A stretch of DNA of 60,313 nt. Source: CAYUIS01 sp964444825. GTDB lineage: Bacteria; Chloroflexota; Anaerolineae; B4-G1. This document shows positions 37,301 to 46,261 of this stretch, piece by piece. The stretch is from assembly GCA_964444825.1 (NCBI GenBank), contig CAYUIS010000007.1:1-60313 (forward strand). The letters are read 5' to 3'. Each line of letters starts with the position of its first letter. Within the stretch, counting starts at the first letter, position 1. The position numbers and the translations under genes are program-made. The notes under the pieces were generated by a model, which worked only from the letters and a program-made list of their open reading frames with translations, had not been told where the DNA came from and ran no database searches.

Positions 37301-39465
37301 GCTTCGGAGGCCCGGTTCGGTCCGACGGCAGCTTCTCCTTCAGGGCGCTGCCCGGGATCTATCAGGTCTGGATACGGGTGACAGCAGGGACCGGTTATGG
37401 TCCGCCAGCCGACAACGGCCGCCTCGTGATCGTGGACGAGGATCCCGAGAACATTGGGACCTTTCAACTGCGTGCCCGTACAGCCCACGTAAGCGGACGG
37501 GTGATCATCAGCTCCACCGGGCAGGGTCTAGAAGGCGTACTGATGGAAGCCTGGACCGACGAAGGGGATTGGTCCACCGCGCAGACCATCAGTACCGGCA
37601 ACTATATCGTGAACCTGGTTCCCGGACACTGGCACGGCGGGCCGGTACTATCCGCCGACCAGGAACGGACGTACGCCGTCTGGCCGCCTCAGCGTCAGCA
37701 CGGATACCTGAAAGCTGGCGAGACCGCCCCGAACGTGAACTTTTTCCTGCGACCGCGCGATGCAGCGATCCAAGGGCGGGTTGTGGACGAGACGGACACG
37801 ACGCTTACCGGCCTGGATGCGGTCGTCTTTGCCAAGCGTTGCACGGGCTCAGAGTGCTGGACGGTCAGCGAATCCGCGGTCCAGGGGGGGACTTTTGAGT
37901 TGCGGGTCGTGGGTGGCTATACGTACACAGTGGACATCTGGCTGCCGACTGGCCGATACATCCCCGGCCCTGACGTGCCGGTGGAGGTGTTTGTGGGTGC
38001 CTGGGAGACCAGGAGTGGGGTCAAGATCGGACTCCTAAAGGCCGGAACCAGGATATGGGGCGAGGTACATGACGGGGCGACCGGTGACATAGTTGAGGTG
38101 GAGGCCTCCGTCTTCGGCAGAGATCCGGGAGGAAGGTGGGTAGAGGACTCGCTCTGGCCAGGTAAGCAGCCGTACACGTATACCCTATTCGTACCGACAC
38201 CGACTCCGGCGACCGGAAACATCACCTGGACACTGGGATTGTGGGTTGATCCCAGCACAGGCTACATCGCTGACCCGGCCAAGCCGCGCTACCAAGTGGT
38301 CATCGAGCCTGGCCGGGAGGCGGTGTGGCAACCTCTGCGGGTCAAAAAACTCGATACAGAGATCATCGGCACGGTCACCGCTGGTGGCGCTCAGGTCCCC
38401 TTCGTCTGGGTCTTTGCCGATGGCGTGGCTGGCACCGACAGTGAGGAGCTCTACTTTGAGGCGCGGACGGATGCGCACGGCATCTACACGATGCCGGTGC
38501 TGCCCGGCGATTACCTGGTGGGCGCCTACCAACCACTCCACCTTTCCGATGACTTTTTCCCGCCGGAAATGAAAGAGTGGACCTCCGAGGCGGATAACCC
38601 TGTGGACCTGGTCTTCCGCTCCAAGGCAGGCGAGGAGTTCGAGATTAGCGGCGCCCTGTCCGTCTCCCCCATCGGAACGCTGCCCGCCGACGAGCAGGTC
38701 TTTGTGTTTGGCGTGTCCGTCGATGGTCACTCTAGTGTAGTCACCGGCACCATTGGTGACGACTATCACCTGCCGGTCGTCGCCAACACCACGTGGTACG
38801 TATGGGCTGCCTACGAGGATCCAGCCAAAGACCGGTACTTTGTCAGCCCAGAACGGGTGGTAAAGGTACGCAGTGCCGATGTGCCCGGTGTGAACCTGGA
38901 GTTGGTGCTCAGCCAGTACGTCCTGCCAGATCCCGAATGTACAACTGTGGAGCCATCAAAGTTCAGCCGACTCAGTTTCCCGGCGTGGGATGATCTACCT
39001 TCACCACTGCTCGAGATTCAAGCCGGCACGATGCCAGTTGAGGGTACGGTGCAGGTCTGTGTCACGCCCAGGGTGGCGGTGCCCGGCATGCGACGCTTTA
39101 TCGGTTTTGTCTACGAGGTGGAGGCCCGAGACAGCACAGGCAACACGATCACCGAGAATTTCAAAAAGAAGGTTCGCCTGATCTTTTACTTTACGCCAGA
39201 GCAGATTCCAGTGAGGCTCATGTCTGACGAAATCGGCAGTACCAGCGCCAGCGCCTCGGACATCGGCCTGACGGCGGCGCTGGAAGTGGTATACTACTCC
39301 ACAGCCCGGCAGGAGTGGGTGTCGCTCGATGACGTCTTTGTCGACCCGGAGGACTGGTTCGCTACCGGCAAGATCAACCACTTCTCGAGGATGGGCGTCA
39401 GGGCGAGTGGGGACGTTGCGGGTGAGGTGTACCTGCCAATCGTCCTCAGAAACCATTCGGGCTGA
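31369..39465 (+). CDS. Giant secreted protein with DUF11 repeats and regulatory-like domains, C-terminal VYLPIVLRN
   Basis: The 2698-residue protein starts at ATG 31369, with AAAGGAGA just upstream. An N-terminal anchor or signal (about 12-38) is followed by roughly 890 residues of repeated beta modules of unknown family (GVVGPGETVTVAVNG; RIIGQTKAGAIVRGW). Four DUF11-type repeats lie at about 930-1440, each opening with a variant of DLRVDKW...GGVQVYSIYYTNEG and including VLIVETLPLSLTY. The C-terminal ~1250 residues are a chain of regulatory-like sandwiches that align with the gene at 25764: PRVWGTVV, FGGLPEGHYYLRAEPP, GHWHGGPVLS and EYLVGAY-like motifs. It ends EVYLPIVLRNHSG. DUF11 repeats are common in surface adhesins and stalk-like proteins, so a long cell-surface fibre is a reasonable inference. 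No catalytic motif was found. Confidence 0.82.
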   Translation: MTGKTDPRRGTSIFWSSVIGFGLLLGLLWSLTPRMAVEAKNASPGSIVPVLFEGSRRPSTGSWATSVAPPVAPAVDGISARSPKAPLLTPPMPGTADLAIGITTDRVWGVVGPGETVTVAVNGVQMGAARADDIGFFWTTLYDTAGNRPRLGAGDTVTIYRDGIEETGLMLRAITGTIDVVNNVVAGTIGDVTSPISVTVYRGGGEEPMMTSLSQTVSTDSPGNYSVAFGGVWDFFADDRVMVSYVENGVGVHRHIYADRMVVLPTPANTVVGWTTPGAGVTVTVFLSDAMTTKAQTTLVTDGDTGRYSVSSDELGDDIQQSDIVVVEIEGGTVMSREVDTLDFAIDATSDRIIGQTKAGAIVRGWTDNLTPLGKRSVYTTTLADPTGAFTLEFGTVADLMPGQWVGVYVADADGDDLVRWFPSPSIEVNQTWNEVTGNGPSPIGSLSDGRLVTLTLYSAASDTTFVRTTTMNEWAWYGFEEEEDNLPDIAPGDVVTVESEGYAWQGVVRVQTMTVGYDLNADQFAGAVETPTDRVEISGGYYQGELYPLGASFDILVTATSPFIAAPVGFDVDYSLPYEVVHRTAGDYVERISRRTDMFGVRVSDNAVVGTLNPPGIPFTITLRDSGGGMKAQMTGTSNEPIGEIGGQDFWWSNERIEAGDRVQMQSAAGFSRTVVIPDLQASWDLDTDIVTGQGSPNSRLQVYVDNQGYGAVPADDTGQFVVAVDQLQETSGDGDLVWGDNIYVETVDEHRTWVYERFAWPFIVAHYDTGGWNNVWGEYAIEGNAVNVIVTHPISGDIATGTAIPGACSWCRPNQYELDLPDDTLTPGVTVTVDFGDGFVDSVTVLDIDAEADADTDVVTVTAPISTIVYMNADNPLHGWWDSSEQVIGASGYVTFDLGADGYDIIPGTDFNVHSRQHHDHNTQYSFRLAAPDLRVDKWNLGNYARPGGVQVYSIYYTNEGDGVAENVLIVETLPLSLTYADDTSGIMPDIGVGGVITWDLGALAPGDEGAFMVTLDVPGDMPTGSGVITSNCAFITTPTPESDPDDNEQCTGPMDVWEDDVELGVDKWVFPSDPTPGQELVYTIQWCNNRGAAAGPVWLTDTLPLSTTLVGWEPDVWWRRFWVELSATGEQLALYAPGLPGDTCHELYVTLLLDADVPISTTLENDVVLYTPGELETWNNERTNSDAHVDEPRYDIRIDKDWHAGQHTPGGWVNYSYCYANDGNMETYVQITDTLPAGLSFDHVDWGVSPTIDGDKLIWDWGPVAVGENECFHPQMNIDGGVAPGTTLTNCVVVGIDGDEDWPDDNSDCASVLVNNPGPNLRVTKSHWWNSEGQLGYSLLFVNIGDQAIYDFWITDSLPISTTWGGWWSLDFDDERLITYTESSTMLRWKFSELYPGDSGGLDFDANLDEPGILMRWYTNTVEISTPPGDVDPEDNRFEDGAFSGEAQLEVFVEDPEGNPVSAWVELWNDWSGYYGWDASSLEIPAQFGDLEPGDYWVRAWPLVSYRPALANSDIEPVTIGERLTGHTLTVQIPNVIGVVETPEGDPLPTAYLPDGNPASYPAAVEFHNSDWSTDLRVATNITGEFGLNLPDDDYELRAYPDWQTNLGLTYTKSAWQAFSLPGAPTPLDLGEIRLNYPRVWGTVVTPKGARVSTWVNLWSDDYGDGDDTYWYGQGSWDNKFFSFGGLPEGHYYLRAEPPWTNPEGHGFSNIYEFDVLSSEPLTTTEQVTLVLQAANFVGDLLYPNDIPAGAIGCPGCPVQWMNARVRNEDGSHEEWATTGEDGRFAFSGLGAGVYTVEVFLQDYMLIHWAPPDPVTFTVTEPDERDTRTLYLQPPVLNKHVAGAVVYDDGSPVLDADADGTGDALVYAYHEGSGQSAATTTDPSDGSYQLDLRGGRWRLGVEPAQPNVDWSFEGSAQWVEFSNDETLPETWPVPLVFTVTRSSYFSVTGRVEVPGGAPPAAGTVQVDLCTDEGGCFGGPVRSDGSFSFRALPGIYQVWIRVTAGTGYGPPADNGRLVIVDEDPENIGTFQLRARTAHVSGRVIISSTGQGLEGVLMEAWTDEGDWSTAQTISTGNYIVNLVPGHWHGGPVLSADQERTYAVWPPQRQHGYLKAGETAPNVNFFLRPRDAAIQGRVVDETDTTLTGLDAVVFAKRCTGSECWTVSESAVQGGTFELRVVGGYTYTVDIWLPTGRYIPGPDVPVEVFVGAWETRSGVKIGLLKAGTRIWGEVHDGATGDIVEVEASVFGRDPGGRWVEDSLWPGKQPYTYTLFVPTPTPATGNITWTLGLWVDPSTGYIADPAKPRYQVVIEPGREAVWQPLRVKKLDTEIIGTVTAGGAQVPFVWVFADGVAGTDSEELYFEARTDAHGIYTMPVLPGDYLVGAYQPLHLSDDFFPPEMKEWTSEADNPVDLVFRSKAGEEFEISGALSVSPIGTLPADEQVFVFGVSVDGHSSVVTGTIGDDYHLPVVANTTWYVWAAYEDPAKDRYFVSPERVVKVRSADVPGVNLELVLSQYVLPDPECTTVEPSKFSRLSFPAWDDLPSPLLEIQAGTMPVEGTVQVCVTPRVAVPGMRRFIGFVYEVEARDSTGNTITENFKKKVRLIFYFTPEQIPVRLMSDEIGSTSASASDIGLTAALEVVYYSTARQEWVSLDDVFVDPEDWFATGKINHFSRMGVRASGDVAGEVYLPIVLRNHSG

Positions 39466-39524
39466 GCGATCTTGTGAGACGAGGCTGAGGGTAACGACAC
39501 TCTCGAACACAGCCGATTGGCGCG

Positions 39525-39558
39525 AACAGGGACGGGCTCTTGCGTACCCGTCCCTGTT
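39525..39558 (+). terminator. Terminator hairpin matching the one at 30762
   Basis: AACAGGGACGGG (39525-39536) pairs perfectly with CCCGTCCCTGTT (39547-39558), loop 10 bases. The outer nine pairs are identical to those of the hairpin at 30762-30797. The T-rich stretch after it is weak (GTGCACTTTC). Confidence 0.6.
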
Positions 39559-39716
39559 GTGCACTTTCTATGTTTCGGCAATATCGCCTTTGATCTTTGA
39601 CCAAAAGTGTGGTAAAGTTGGGCACCAATAGGCTGAGGATTGGCAGGTTGGTTGACCGGTATCCGCGCCCCCTCGACCTGAATATGCCCCAACCTGCCGG
39701 TTCCTGTGGAGACTGA

Positions 39717-42700
39717 ATGGTAAAAGCGACACAAGCCCACTTGCAGTCCATCAGTGCGTACGTACCTGGGTTCATCCTAGACCAGGCCTTTGCCGATCCA
39801 TCCGCTTCGCTGGTGGGACAGGAGGAGCGTCTAGACGTCGCCCTGCTCTTTGCCGATGCCTCTGGATTCACCGCGATGTCGGAGAGGCTGGCCCGATTGG
39901 GCAAGGAAGGGGCCGAGGAACTGACGCGCGTCCTCAACGCATACTTTTCCACCATGATAGACCTGGTGCGAAACTATGGGGGCCAGGTAATAAAGTTCGG
40001 CGGGGACGCCCTCACCTGCGCGTTTCTGAACGAGCCGCTCGTTGGGCGGAGTGGCATTCCGCCTTACGGCGAGGAGCAACCAGAGGCCGCACCAAATCAG
40101 CACGCACACCTCGTGCGTGTCTGTGCCTGCGCCCTGGCGATGCAGGACGAGATGGAGCAGTTCCAGGAGGTCCGGACGCGAGGGGGCACTTTTGAGCTGC
40201 GGATGAAGATCGGCATCAGCGCCGGACCGGTGCTTTTCCTGAGCCTGGGTGACCGGCAGGAGGGATTGGAATACGTGCTGGCCGGCCATCCGCTTGACCG
40301 CATGGCGGAGGCGGAACACCATGCCACGGCCGGAGAAGTGGTGATCGATACCGAGTGCCTGGCGGACGGCAGCGCAAGCTGGGATGATCTTGGGGTCGTC
40401 ATCGGTGAGAGGCGGGACGGTTTCTCGCCAGTGGAAAAGCTGACGCGGACCGTGGAGAAGGCAGAGGGAAAAGAGGTGGACTGGGCTGGTTTGAGCGAGG
40501 ACGTGAGCAAAGGGATGACGGCCCAGTTGGTGCCCTACTTGCCACCGACGGTGTACGAACGGATCGTGGAAGGCCAGCGCCAGTTCGTGGGGGAGCACCG
40601 TCGCGTGGTTAGCCTCTTTGTCAACTTTCTCGGGTTGGACTATGATGGCGACCCTGAAGCAGGACACAAGTTGCAGCGTTACTTTGTCGCCATGCAAGAA
40701 ATCATCCACCGTTTTGGAGGACGGCTGAACTGGATCAGCACCGGCGACAAGGGCAGCCTGCTACACCTCATCTTTGGTGCACCGGTGGCCCACGAGGACG
40801 ACGAGGTACGGGCCGTTGGATGCGCCCTGGAGATGCAACAGCGGGTCGCACAATCGGGTGAATTGTCATTCATCGCCGACCAACAGATCGGCATCTCCTC
40901 AGGAGACGTCTTTGCCGGGGACGTTGGCTCCGAGCGGCGACGGGGGTACACCGTGATGGGAGACGTGGTCAACCTCTCGGCGCGGCTGATGCAGGCGGCT
41001 GGGACAGGCCGTATTCTCCTGGACCAACGCACCGCACGGTATGCAGGCGGGGATTTCATCTGCGAAGAGCTGGAACCCATCCGGGTGAAGGGCAAACAGG
41101 AGCCGGTCGCCGTCTGCCAGGCGGTGGGGCTCCAGGAGGGGAGCAAGGCATGGCTTGATGGAGGGGCGAGGGCCCGGCGGCGGGAGTCGCCCTTCGTGGG
41201 GCGCCAGCAGGAGCTGACGCAGTTGGAGACCATCGTCGAGCGGGCGGTGACCGGGCACGGCCAGTTGCTGGTCATCGCCGGCGAGGCAGGGGTGGGCAAG
41301 AGCCGCCTGCTGGAGGAACTGGTGACCACGGCCCGGCAGAAGGCGCCGGGCATGTACGGCCTGGGGGGGGACTGCCTCTCCTACGCCTCCCAGACACCCT
41401 ACCTGCCATGGATCGATCTCCTCACCGGCTTGTTCGGTCTGCGACCCGGGGAAGCCGAGACGATCGAGGATCGGGTGCGCAGAATAGAACAGCGCCTGGT
41501 GGCAGCCGACCCTGAGCTGGGGAACTGGGCGCCGTTGATGGGCCAGCTTCTGGGTCTGCCGGTACCCGACAATGAGTTGACCGCCTCACTGGATGCCCAA
41601 CTGCGAAAGCAGCGTACGTTTGACATCACGCTCAACCTGTTGCGACATCAGGCCAGCCAGACACCTCTCTTCCTGATGGTCTTTGAGGACGTACACTGGA
41701 TCGACACCATCTCGTTGGAGCTGCTGAACTATGTGGCTCGGAACATCACCGATCACCGCATCCTCCTGGTGGCACTCCACCGGCCCTCGATCGAGCTTGC
41801 CGAGTGGGCGAGATATGACCATCACCACCGGATAGACCTCACGGATCTGTCAGCGAAGGATGCCCTGAGTTTGGTCAAACTCAGACTGGGAATGGAAACA
41901 GTGCCAGAGCAGCTTCTGGAAAAGGTCCTGCAGGAGGAGGAACAGACCAACCCCTTCTTTGTGGAGGAGTCGATCAACTCCTTGATCGATCGCGGATACT
42001 TGGTGGAGTCCAACGGTCAAGGATACCAGTTAGTGGGAGACCTGACCCAGGTGGAGATCCCCGACAGCATCCAAGCACTGGTGATGAGTCGCATCGACCG
42101 GCTGGACGAGAGCAGCAAGCTGACGGCAAAGGTGGCTGCCGTCATCGGAAGCCGGTTCAGGCGTCTGATGTTGCAGGGCATCTATCCGGTAGAGATCACC
42201 ACGGAGAGATTGTGGGAGAACCTGAGCACGCTGAACGAGCGAGACTTGACCCCATTGGACACGCCAGCTCCCGAGTGGGAGTATATGTTCAAGAACATCA
42301 TCACGCGTGACGTGGCCTACGAGAGCCTGCTGTTTGCCCACCGACGGGAGTTACACCACCGGGTGGGGGAGTATGTGGAGCGAGCGTATCCTGACAGTCT
42401 GGAAGAGCACTATGAACTCCTGGCGCACCACTACTATCAGAGCGGCGATCCGGACAAGAGCTGGGAGTACCTGATCAGGGCCGGGGACAAGGCCAAAGAT
42501 CGATACGCCAACGAGGCAGCCATCACCCAATACAAGCAGGCGCTATCCATAGACTTTGGGCCACAGCCGGATAAGGGGCCACAGGACGTATATCGCGTCC
42601 ACGAGTCACTGGGCGATGTGTATCGGCTTATCGGACAATATGAAAACGCACTGGAGAGCTATGGGGAGGCCCTCAGCCACGAGCCCCCTACCATCACTCA

Positions 42701-43826
42701 GATTGCCGAGATTCGGCGCAAGATAGCCAGGACCCGGGCGCGCCAAGGACGGTATGACGAGGCGATGCTCCACGTGCGTATGGCCCACACCACGCTGAGC
42801 GAGGAGCCGCAGACGCCGGAGATGGCCCGCGTTTACAGCGACATGGGGTGGATCGCGATGCGACAGGGGGACTATAAGGAAGCACTGCGGCTATGTGCTC
42901 AGGGATTGGATGTGGCGGAGAATCTACCCGCCGATGACAGGAGCGATCGCGTCAGGGTCAGATTGGAATACACCCTGGGCACAACCTATTGGCGGATGGC
43001 CGAATATCATCAGGCGATCACACATTTCGAGACCTGCATCTCGATGTGGGAGAGCATCGGTGAATTGCAGAGAATGGGTGACGTCTATAACAACCTGGCA
43101 GTCGTATACTGGAGTCAGAGCGACTATGCACTGGCGGCCAAGTACTTCCGGGAAAGCCTAGAGATCAGCCAAAAGATCGGCGATACCTACGGAACGGCAA
43201 TGTGCCTAAACAACCTGGGGGTCATCTACTACACGCTGGGTGATTACGCCCGCGCCATCGAGCACTATGAGAAAAGTCTCGGCACTAGGAGGGAGATAGG
43301 TGACCAGCTGGGGATCGCTGACGTATACACAAATCTGGGGGAGGTCTATCACAGTCTGGAGGATGACGAGAAGGCGCTTGGTTACCTTCAGGAGGCGGTC
43401 GGGCTGTACAGGGAGATCGGCTCCAAGACCAACCTGGTTGATGCGTACAGGCTCCTTGCTGAAGTAGAGTTGGAGCTGAGCGATACAGATGAGGCTCTGG
43501 AATACTGCCAGCTCTCTCTAGATCTCGCCCAGGAGATCGGCGATCAGGAGTACGAGGGCATAGCCCGTCGGGTGCTGGGACAGATACACCGCGCCAGCGG
43601 CAGGTCCGAGGAGGCCAAACAGTATCTGCAGAGCAGCGTCGAGACGCTGATGACGATCGGAAACAAACTGGAGCTGGGGAAAAGCCACTACGAGCTAGGG
43701 ATCACGCTCTCGGCAATGGGATTGGAGGAAGGGCGGGCGCAGTTAGAGAACGCCATCCAGATATTCGATGAGCTGGGGGTGGAAGGGGAGTTGGAAAAGG
43801 CGCGGGCGGCGCTGGCCGATATGTAG
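39717..43826 (+). CDS. Class III cyclase / AAA ATPase / TPR signalling protein (soluble adenylyl cyclase-like)
   Basis: The 1369-residue cytoplasmic protein begins at ATG 39717. Two cyclase domains come first. The first (about 38-225) keeps both metal-binding aspartates, Asp47 in LFADASGF and Asp97 in KFGGDA, but its Asn/Arg motif reads DRMAEAE. The second (about 297-460) has Asn303 in place of the first aspartate yet keeps NLSAR (Asn419, Arg423). Together they could form one complete active site, as in mammalian soluble adenylyl cyclase. An AAA/STAND-type ATPase follows with Walker A GEAGVGKS (Lys528) and LMVFEDVHWID. TPR repeats fill about 880-1369 (LNNLGVIYYTLGDYARAIEHYEKSL). cAMP or cGMP synthesis gated by ligand binding to the TPR/ATPase part is inferred. 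Its stop lies 6 bases from a convergent gene's stop. Confidence 0.88.
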   Translation: MVKATQAHLQSISAYVPGFILDQAFADPSASLVGQEERLDVALLFADASGFTAMSERLARLGKEGAEELTRVLNAYFSTMIDLVRNYGGQVIKFGGDALTCAFLNEPLVGRSGIPPYGEEQPEAAPNQHAHLVRVCACALAMQDEMEQFQEVRTRGGTFELRMKIGISAGPVLFLSLGDRQEGLEYVLAGHPLDRMAEAEHHATAGEVVIDTECLADGSASWDDLGVVIGERRDGFSPVEKLTRTVEKAEGKEVDWAGLSEDVSKGMTAQLVPYLPPTVYERIVEGQRQFVGEHRRVVSLFVNFLGLDYDGDPEAGHKLQRYFVAMQEIIHRFGGRLNWISTGDKGSLLHLIFGAPVAHEDDEVRAVGCALEMQQRVAQSGELSFIADQQIGISSGDVFAGDVGSERRRGYTVMGDVVNLSARLMQAAGTGRILLDQRTARYAGGDFICEELEPIRVKGKQEPVAVCQAVGLQEGSKAWLDGGARARRRESPFVGRQQELTQLETIVERAVTGHGQLLVIAGEAGVGKSRLLEELVTTARQKAPGMYGLGGDCLSYASQTPYLPWIDLLTGLFGLRPGEAETIEDRVRRIEQRLVAADPELGNWAPLMGQLLGLPVPDNELTASLDAQLRKQRTFDITLNLLRHQASQTPLFLMVFEDVHWIDTISLELLNYVARNITDHRILLVALHRPSIELAEWARYDHHHRIDLTDLSAKDALSLVKLRLGMETVPEQLLEKVLQEEEQTNPFFVEESINSLIDRGYLVESNGQGYQLVGDLTQVEIPDSIQALVMSRIDRLDESSKLTAKVAAVIGSRFRRLMLQGIYPVEITTERLWENLSTLNERDLTPLDTPAPEWEYMFKNIITRDVAYESLLFAHRRELHHRVGEYVERAYPDSLEEHYELLAHHYYQSGDPDKSWEYLIRAGDKAKDRYANEAAITQYKQALSIDFGPQPDKGPQDVYRVHESLGDVYRLIGQYENALESYGEALSHEPPTITQIAEIRRKIARTRARQGRYDEAMLHVRMAHTTLSEEPQTPEMARVYSDMGWIAMRQGDYKEALRLCAQGLDVAENLPADDRSDRVRVRLEYTLGTTYWRMAEYHQAITHFETCISMWESIGELQRMGDVYNNLAVVYWSQSDYALAAKYFRESLEISQKIGDTYGTAMCLNNLGVIYYTLGDYARAIEHYEKSLGTRREIGDQLGIADVYTNLGEVYHSLEDDEKALGYLQEAVGLYREIGSKTNLVDAYRLLAEVELELSDTDEALEYCQLSLDLAQEIGDQEYEGIARRVLGQIHRASGRSEEAKQYLQSSVETLMTIGNKLELGKSHYELGITLSAMGLEEGRAQLENAIQIFDELGVEGELEKARAALADM

Positions 43827-43832
43827 TCGGGT

Positions 43833-46261
43833 TCAGACCAACACCAGCAGCCCTGCCAGTCCCACCAGCGCGACGGCTGCGCAGGTCTGCGGGATGCCAA
43901 GCACCGGCACGAACAGCACCGCGCCGAGCAGCGCCCCCACGCATCCCCCCGCTAGATCGGCTCCGTACAGCCCACCCGCCACGCGACCCGCGTCCCCGTG
44001 GATCAGCGCGACCGCCAGGGGAAAGGCCATCCCCGTGAGCAATCCCGCCACGAGCGCCAGCAAAGGAAACACGAGCGCCGGCGCGGGAACAGGCAGCGAG
44101 AGGATCAGAGGGAAGAGAGCACTATAGATCACGACGGCTGACTGTATGGAAATCAGCATCCTCTTGATCCTGCGCCCATCCGCGGCGCGTTGCCTACCAG
44201 ACGCCAGCCGCTGCCCCACCGCCCCCCCTAGCGCCAGTCCGGCCATCAACGTCGTCACGATCAGGCTGACCTGGGCATAGATGGTGCCGTGCAGCACCTG
44301 GAACCCAAAGAGGATCACCACCTGCAGCGTCATCTCCGCCAGACCGATCGTGCCAACCGCAAACGACACGGCCCACCGTGTTGACCGCTCCCCTGTAGTC
44401 GCACCCAGGACAGGTCTGACCGAGCCAGACCGCCAGCGCACCAGAAGCACGAGGATCACCAGAGGCACCACCACCCACCACAGGCTGAGCAGCCCCGCAC
44501 TTTCATAGACCCGGCGCAGGATTGGGATCTGCCCCGAGTCCCCGGCAGGATAAAGACGGGAGAACCACAGCGCCAGATCGTAGTAGTAGCAGATGGGCGC
44601 CAGGTCCCGATTGAGCCGCACGCCCGCCGTCCCCTCCAACTGGGCTCGTACCCCGGCAAAACGATCGCTGGTAAAGACGTACTCGATGGCGCCGGGAGTC
44701 ACCCACCCGGTCTCGACGCCGCGCTCGGCCAGCCGCCCTGCCAGCACGCCGGGTTCGGTCTCCAGTGGAGCATCGGAGGCCAGGTAGAAGTTATGTTCGC
44801 CAGGGAGCACAACCACCTCCGGAAACACCGCCCGCAGGGTGTGGTAGACACTGGCGTTGCGCCGTGCCAGCTCGCGGTTCCAATAGTTTTCCGCCGAGGG
44901 CAAGCCCAGGCTAAAGACCCCACCAGTACCAAGCGCCGCCCGCACCTCAGCAAAAAACTCGCGGGTGTAAAAGCGGTTGAGCGCGCCCGTGGAAGGCTCG
45001 GGCAGGTCGAGGATGATAACGTCAAAGACGCGGTTCGCCCGCTTCACGTAGAGTCGACCGTCGGTGAGAACCAACGAGACGCGGGGATCGCTCAGAACGG
45101 CCCCATCCTCCGGGGGCAAGTGGGCCTGCGCCGCCTCGATCAGCAATGGATCGAGCTCCACGTAGGTCACGCCGTCGACGGGGTGTTTGAGGATCTCGCG
45201 CAGGTCCCCGGCCACGCCCCCACCCACAAGCAGGACCTGGCGCGGATCGGGATGTATCAGCAACGGGAAGTGAGCCACCTCCTCCGGAAACGAGAGCCCC
45301 TGAGTCTCAAAGGCCAGCAGGCCGTTTTCGAAAAAGACGCGCTGCCCGTCCCGAGCCTGGACCGTGAGACGACCGTAGGGGGAGTCGGCGGCAAAGGCCA
45401 GATCGGACCATTGCCAAGAGAGTGTGAGACTGTGCAGGTGTGGGCCCGCAAGGAGTGCAAGGACGGCCATCGGAACAAAGCCGAGCAAAGAGCGTCTCAG
45501 GTTCCAGGTCTTGGGTCTCAAGAGATGGGGGGCTACGGTCAGATTGACGGCAGCGACGAGGAGGGCGGTCTGGAAGGGATCGAGCCACCGGATGAGGGCG
45601 AAACTGAAGAGCAAACCACCGACGACCGCACCGGCGCTTTCCAAGACATAGGCCTGGCCTGCGTCGCCGCCCCGCTCGACCATCAGCCGCGTACCCAGCG
45701 TGAACAGGGCGCCGCCCAGNNNNNNNNNNNNNNNNNNNNNNNNNNNNNNNNNNNNNNNNNNNNNNNNNNNNNNNNNNNNNNNNNNNNNNNNNNNNNNNNN
45801 NNNNNNNNNNNNNNNNNNNCGCCGCCCCGCTCGACCATCAGCCGCGTACCCAGCGTGAACAGGGCGCCGCCCAGCAGGCACAGCGGCGCTAGGACGACGA
45901 CGACGGCGCCCACCAGCGGTCCAAATCCAACCAGGGCCCCGGGCATGATCCCCAGCAGCGTCCGGGAGCCGCGCACCAGACCAATCTGGAGGGAAAGCAA
46001 CAGCGCCTGCAGCATCAAGCCCACGGCGAACGCGCGTTGCCCCCACTCTCCTTCCCATCGTTTCCCTCGGCCTTGCTCCGGACGGGGGCGGGGGGGCAGC
46101 CGTCCCAAGCCCCAGGAACCGACCGCCACCCAGGCCAGCCAGACGGCCAACACGATGCCAAAGAGCAATTCGTTGCCGTACAGGGTGGCGACCAGTTCGC
46201 GCATCAGCACGACCTGCGCGATGGTTGCGGTAAAGCCAACGGCGGCCAGCCCGATCCTCAT
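43833..46261 (-). CDS. Membrane spermidine synthase-like protein (split by an assembly artefact)
   Basis: Reading leftwards from ATG 46261, the N-terminal part has about six membrane spans (starts MRIGLAAVGFTATIAQVVLM). A spermidine synthase-like Rossmann domain follows: LLVGGGVAGDLREILKH, YVELDP, LTDGRLYVKR and VIILDLPEPSTG. Another six or so spans end the protein. Membrane-flanked synthases of this kind (COG4262-like) have no settled substrate. The 100-N run at 45720-45819 is spurious: 45665-45719 and 45820-45874 are the same 55 bases, so removing 155 bases restores one uninterrupted frame of 757 residues. The start overlaps the stop of the SagB gene by four bases (ATGA), so the two are translationally coupled. 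Confidence 0.85.
45720..45819. other. Spurious scaffold gap (100 N) between overlapping contig ends
   Basis: The 55 bases before the N run (45665-45719) are identical to the 55 bases after it (45820-45874). The contig ends therefore overlap by one k-mer and there is no missing sequence. Collapsing the duplicate keeps the minus-strand reading frame intact. Confidence 0.9.

Noticed and set aside
14024..39465. LPXTG-type sortase signals in the giant surface proteins
   Set aside because: No LPXTG followed by a hydrophobic span and basic tail occurs. The C-termini end in the YLPLV motif instead.
39597..39618. TTGACC as a -35 box for the cyclase gene
   Set aside because: No acceptable -10 hexamer occurs 16-18 bases downstream.
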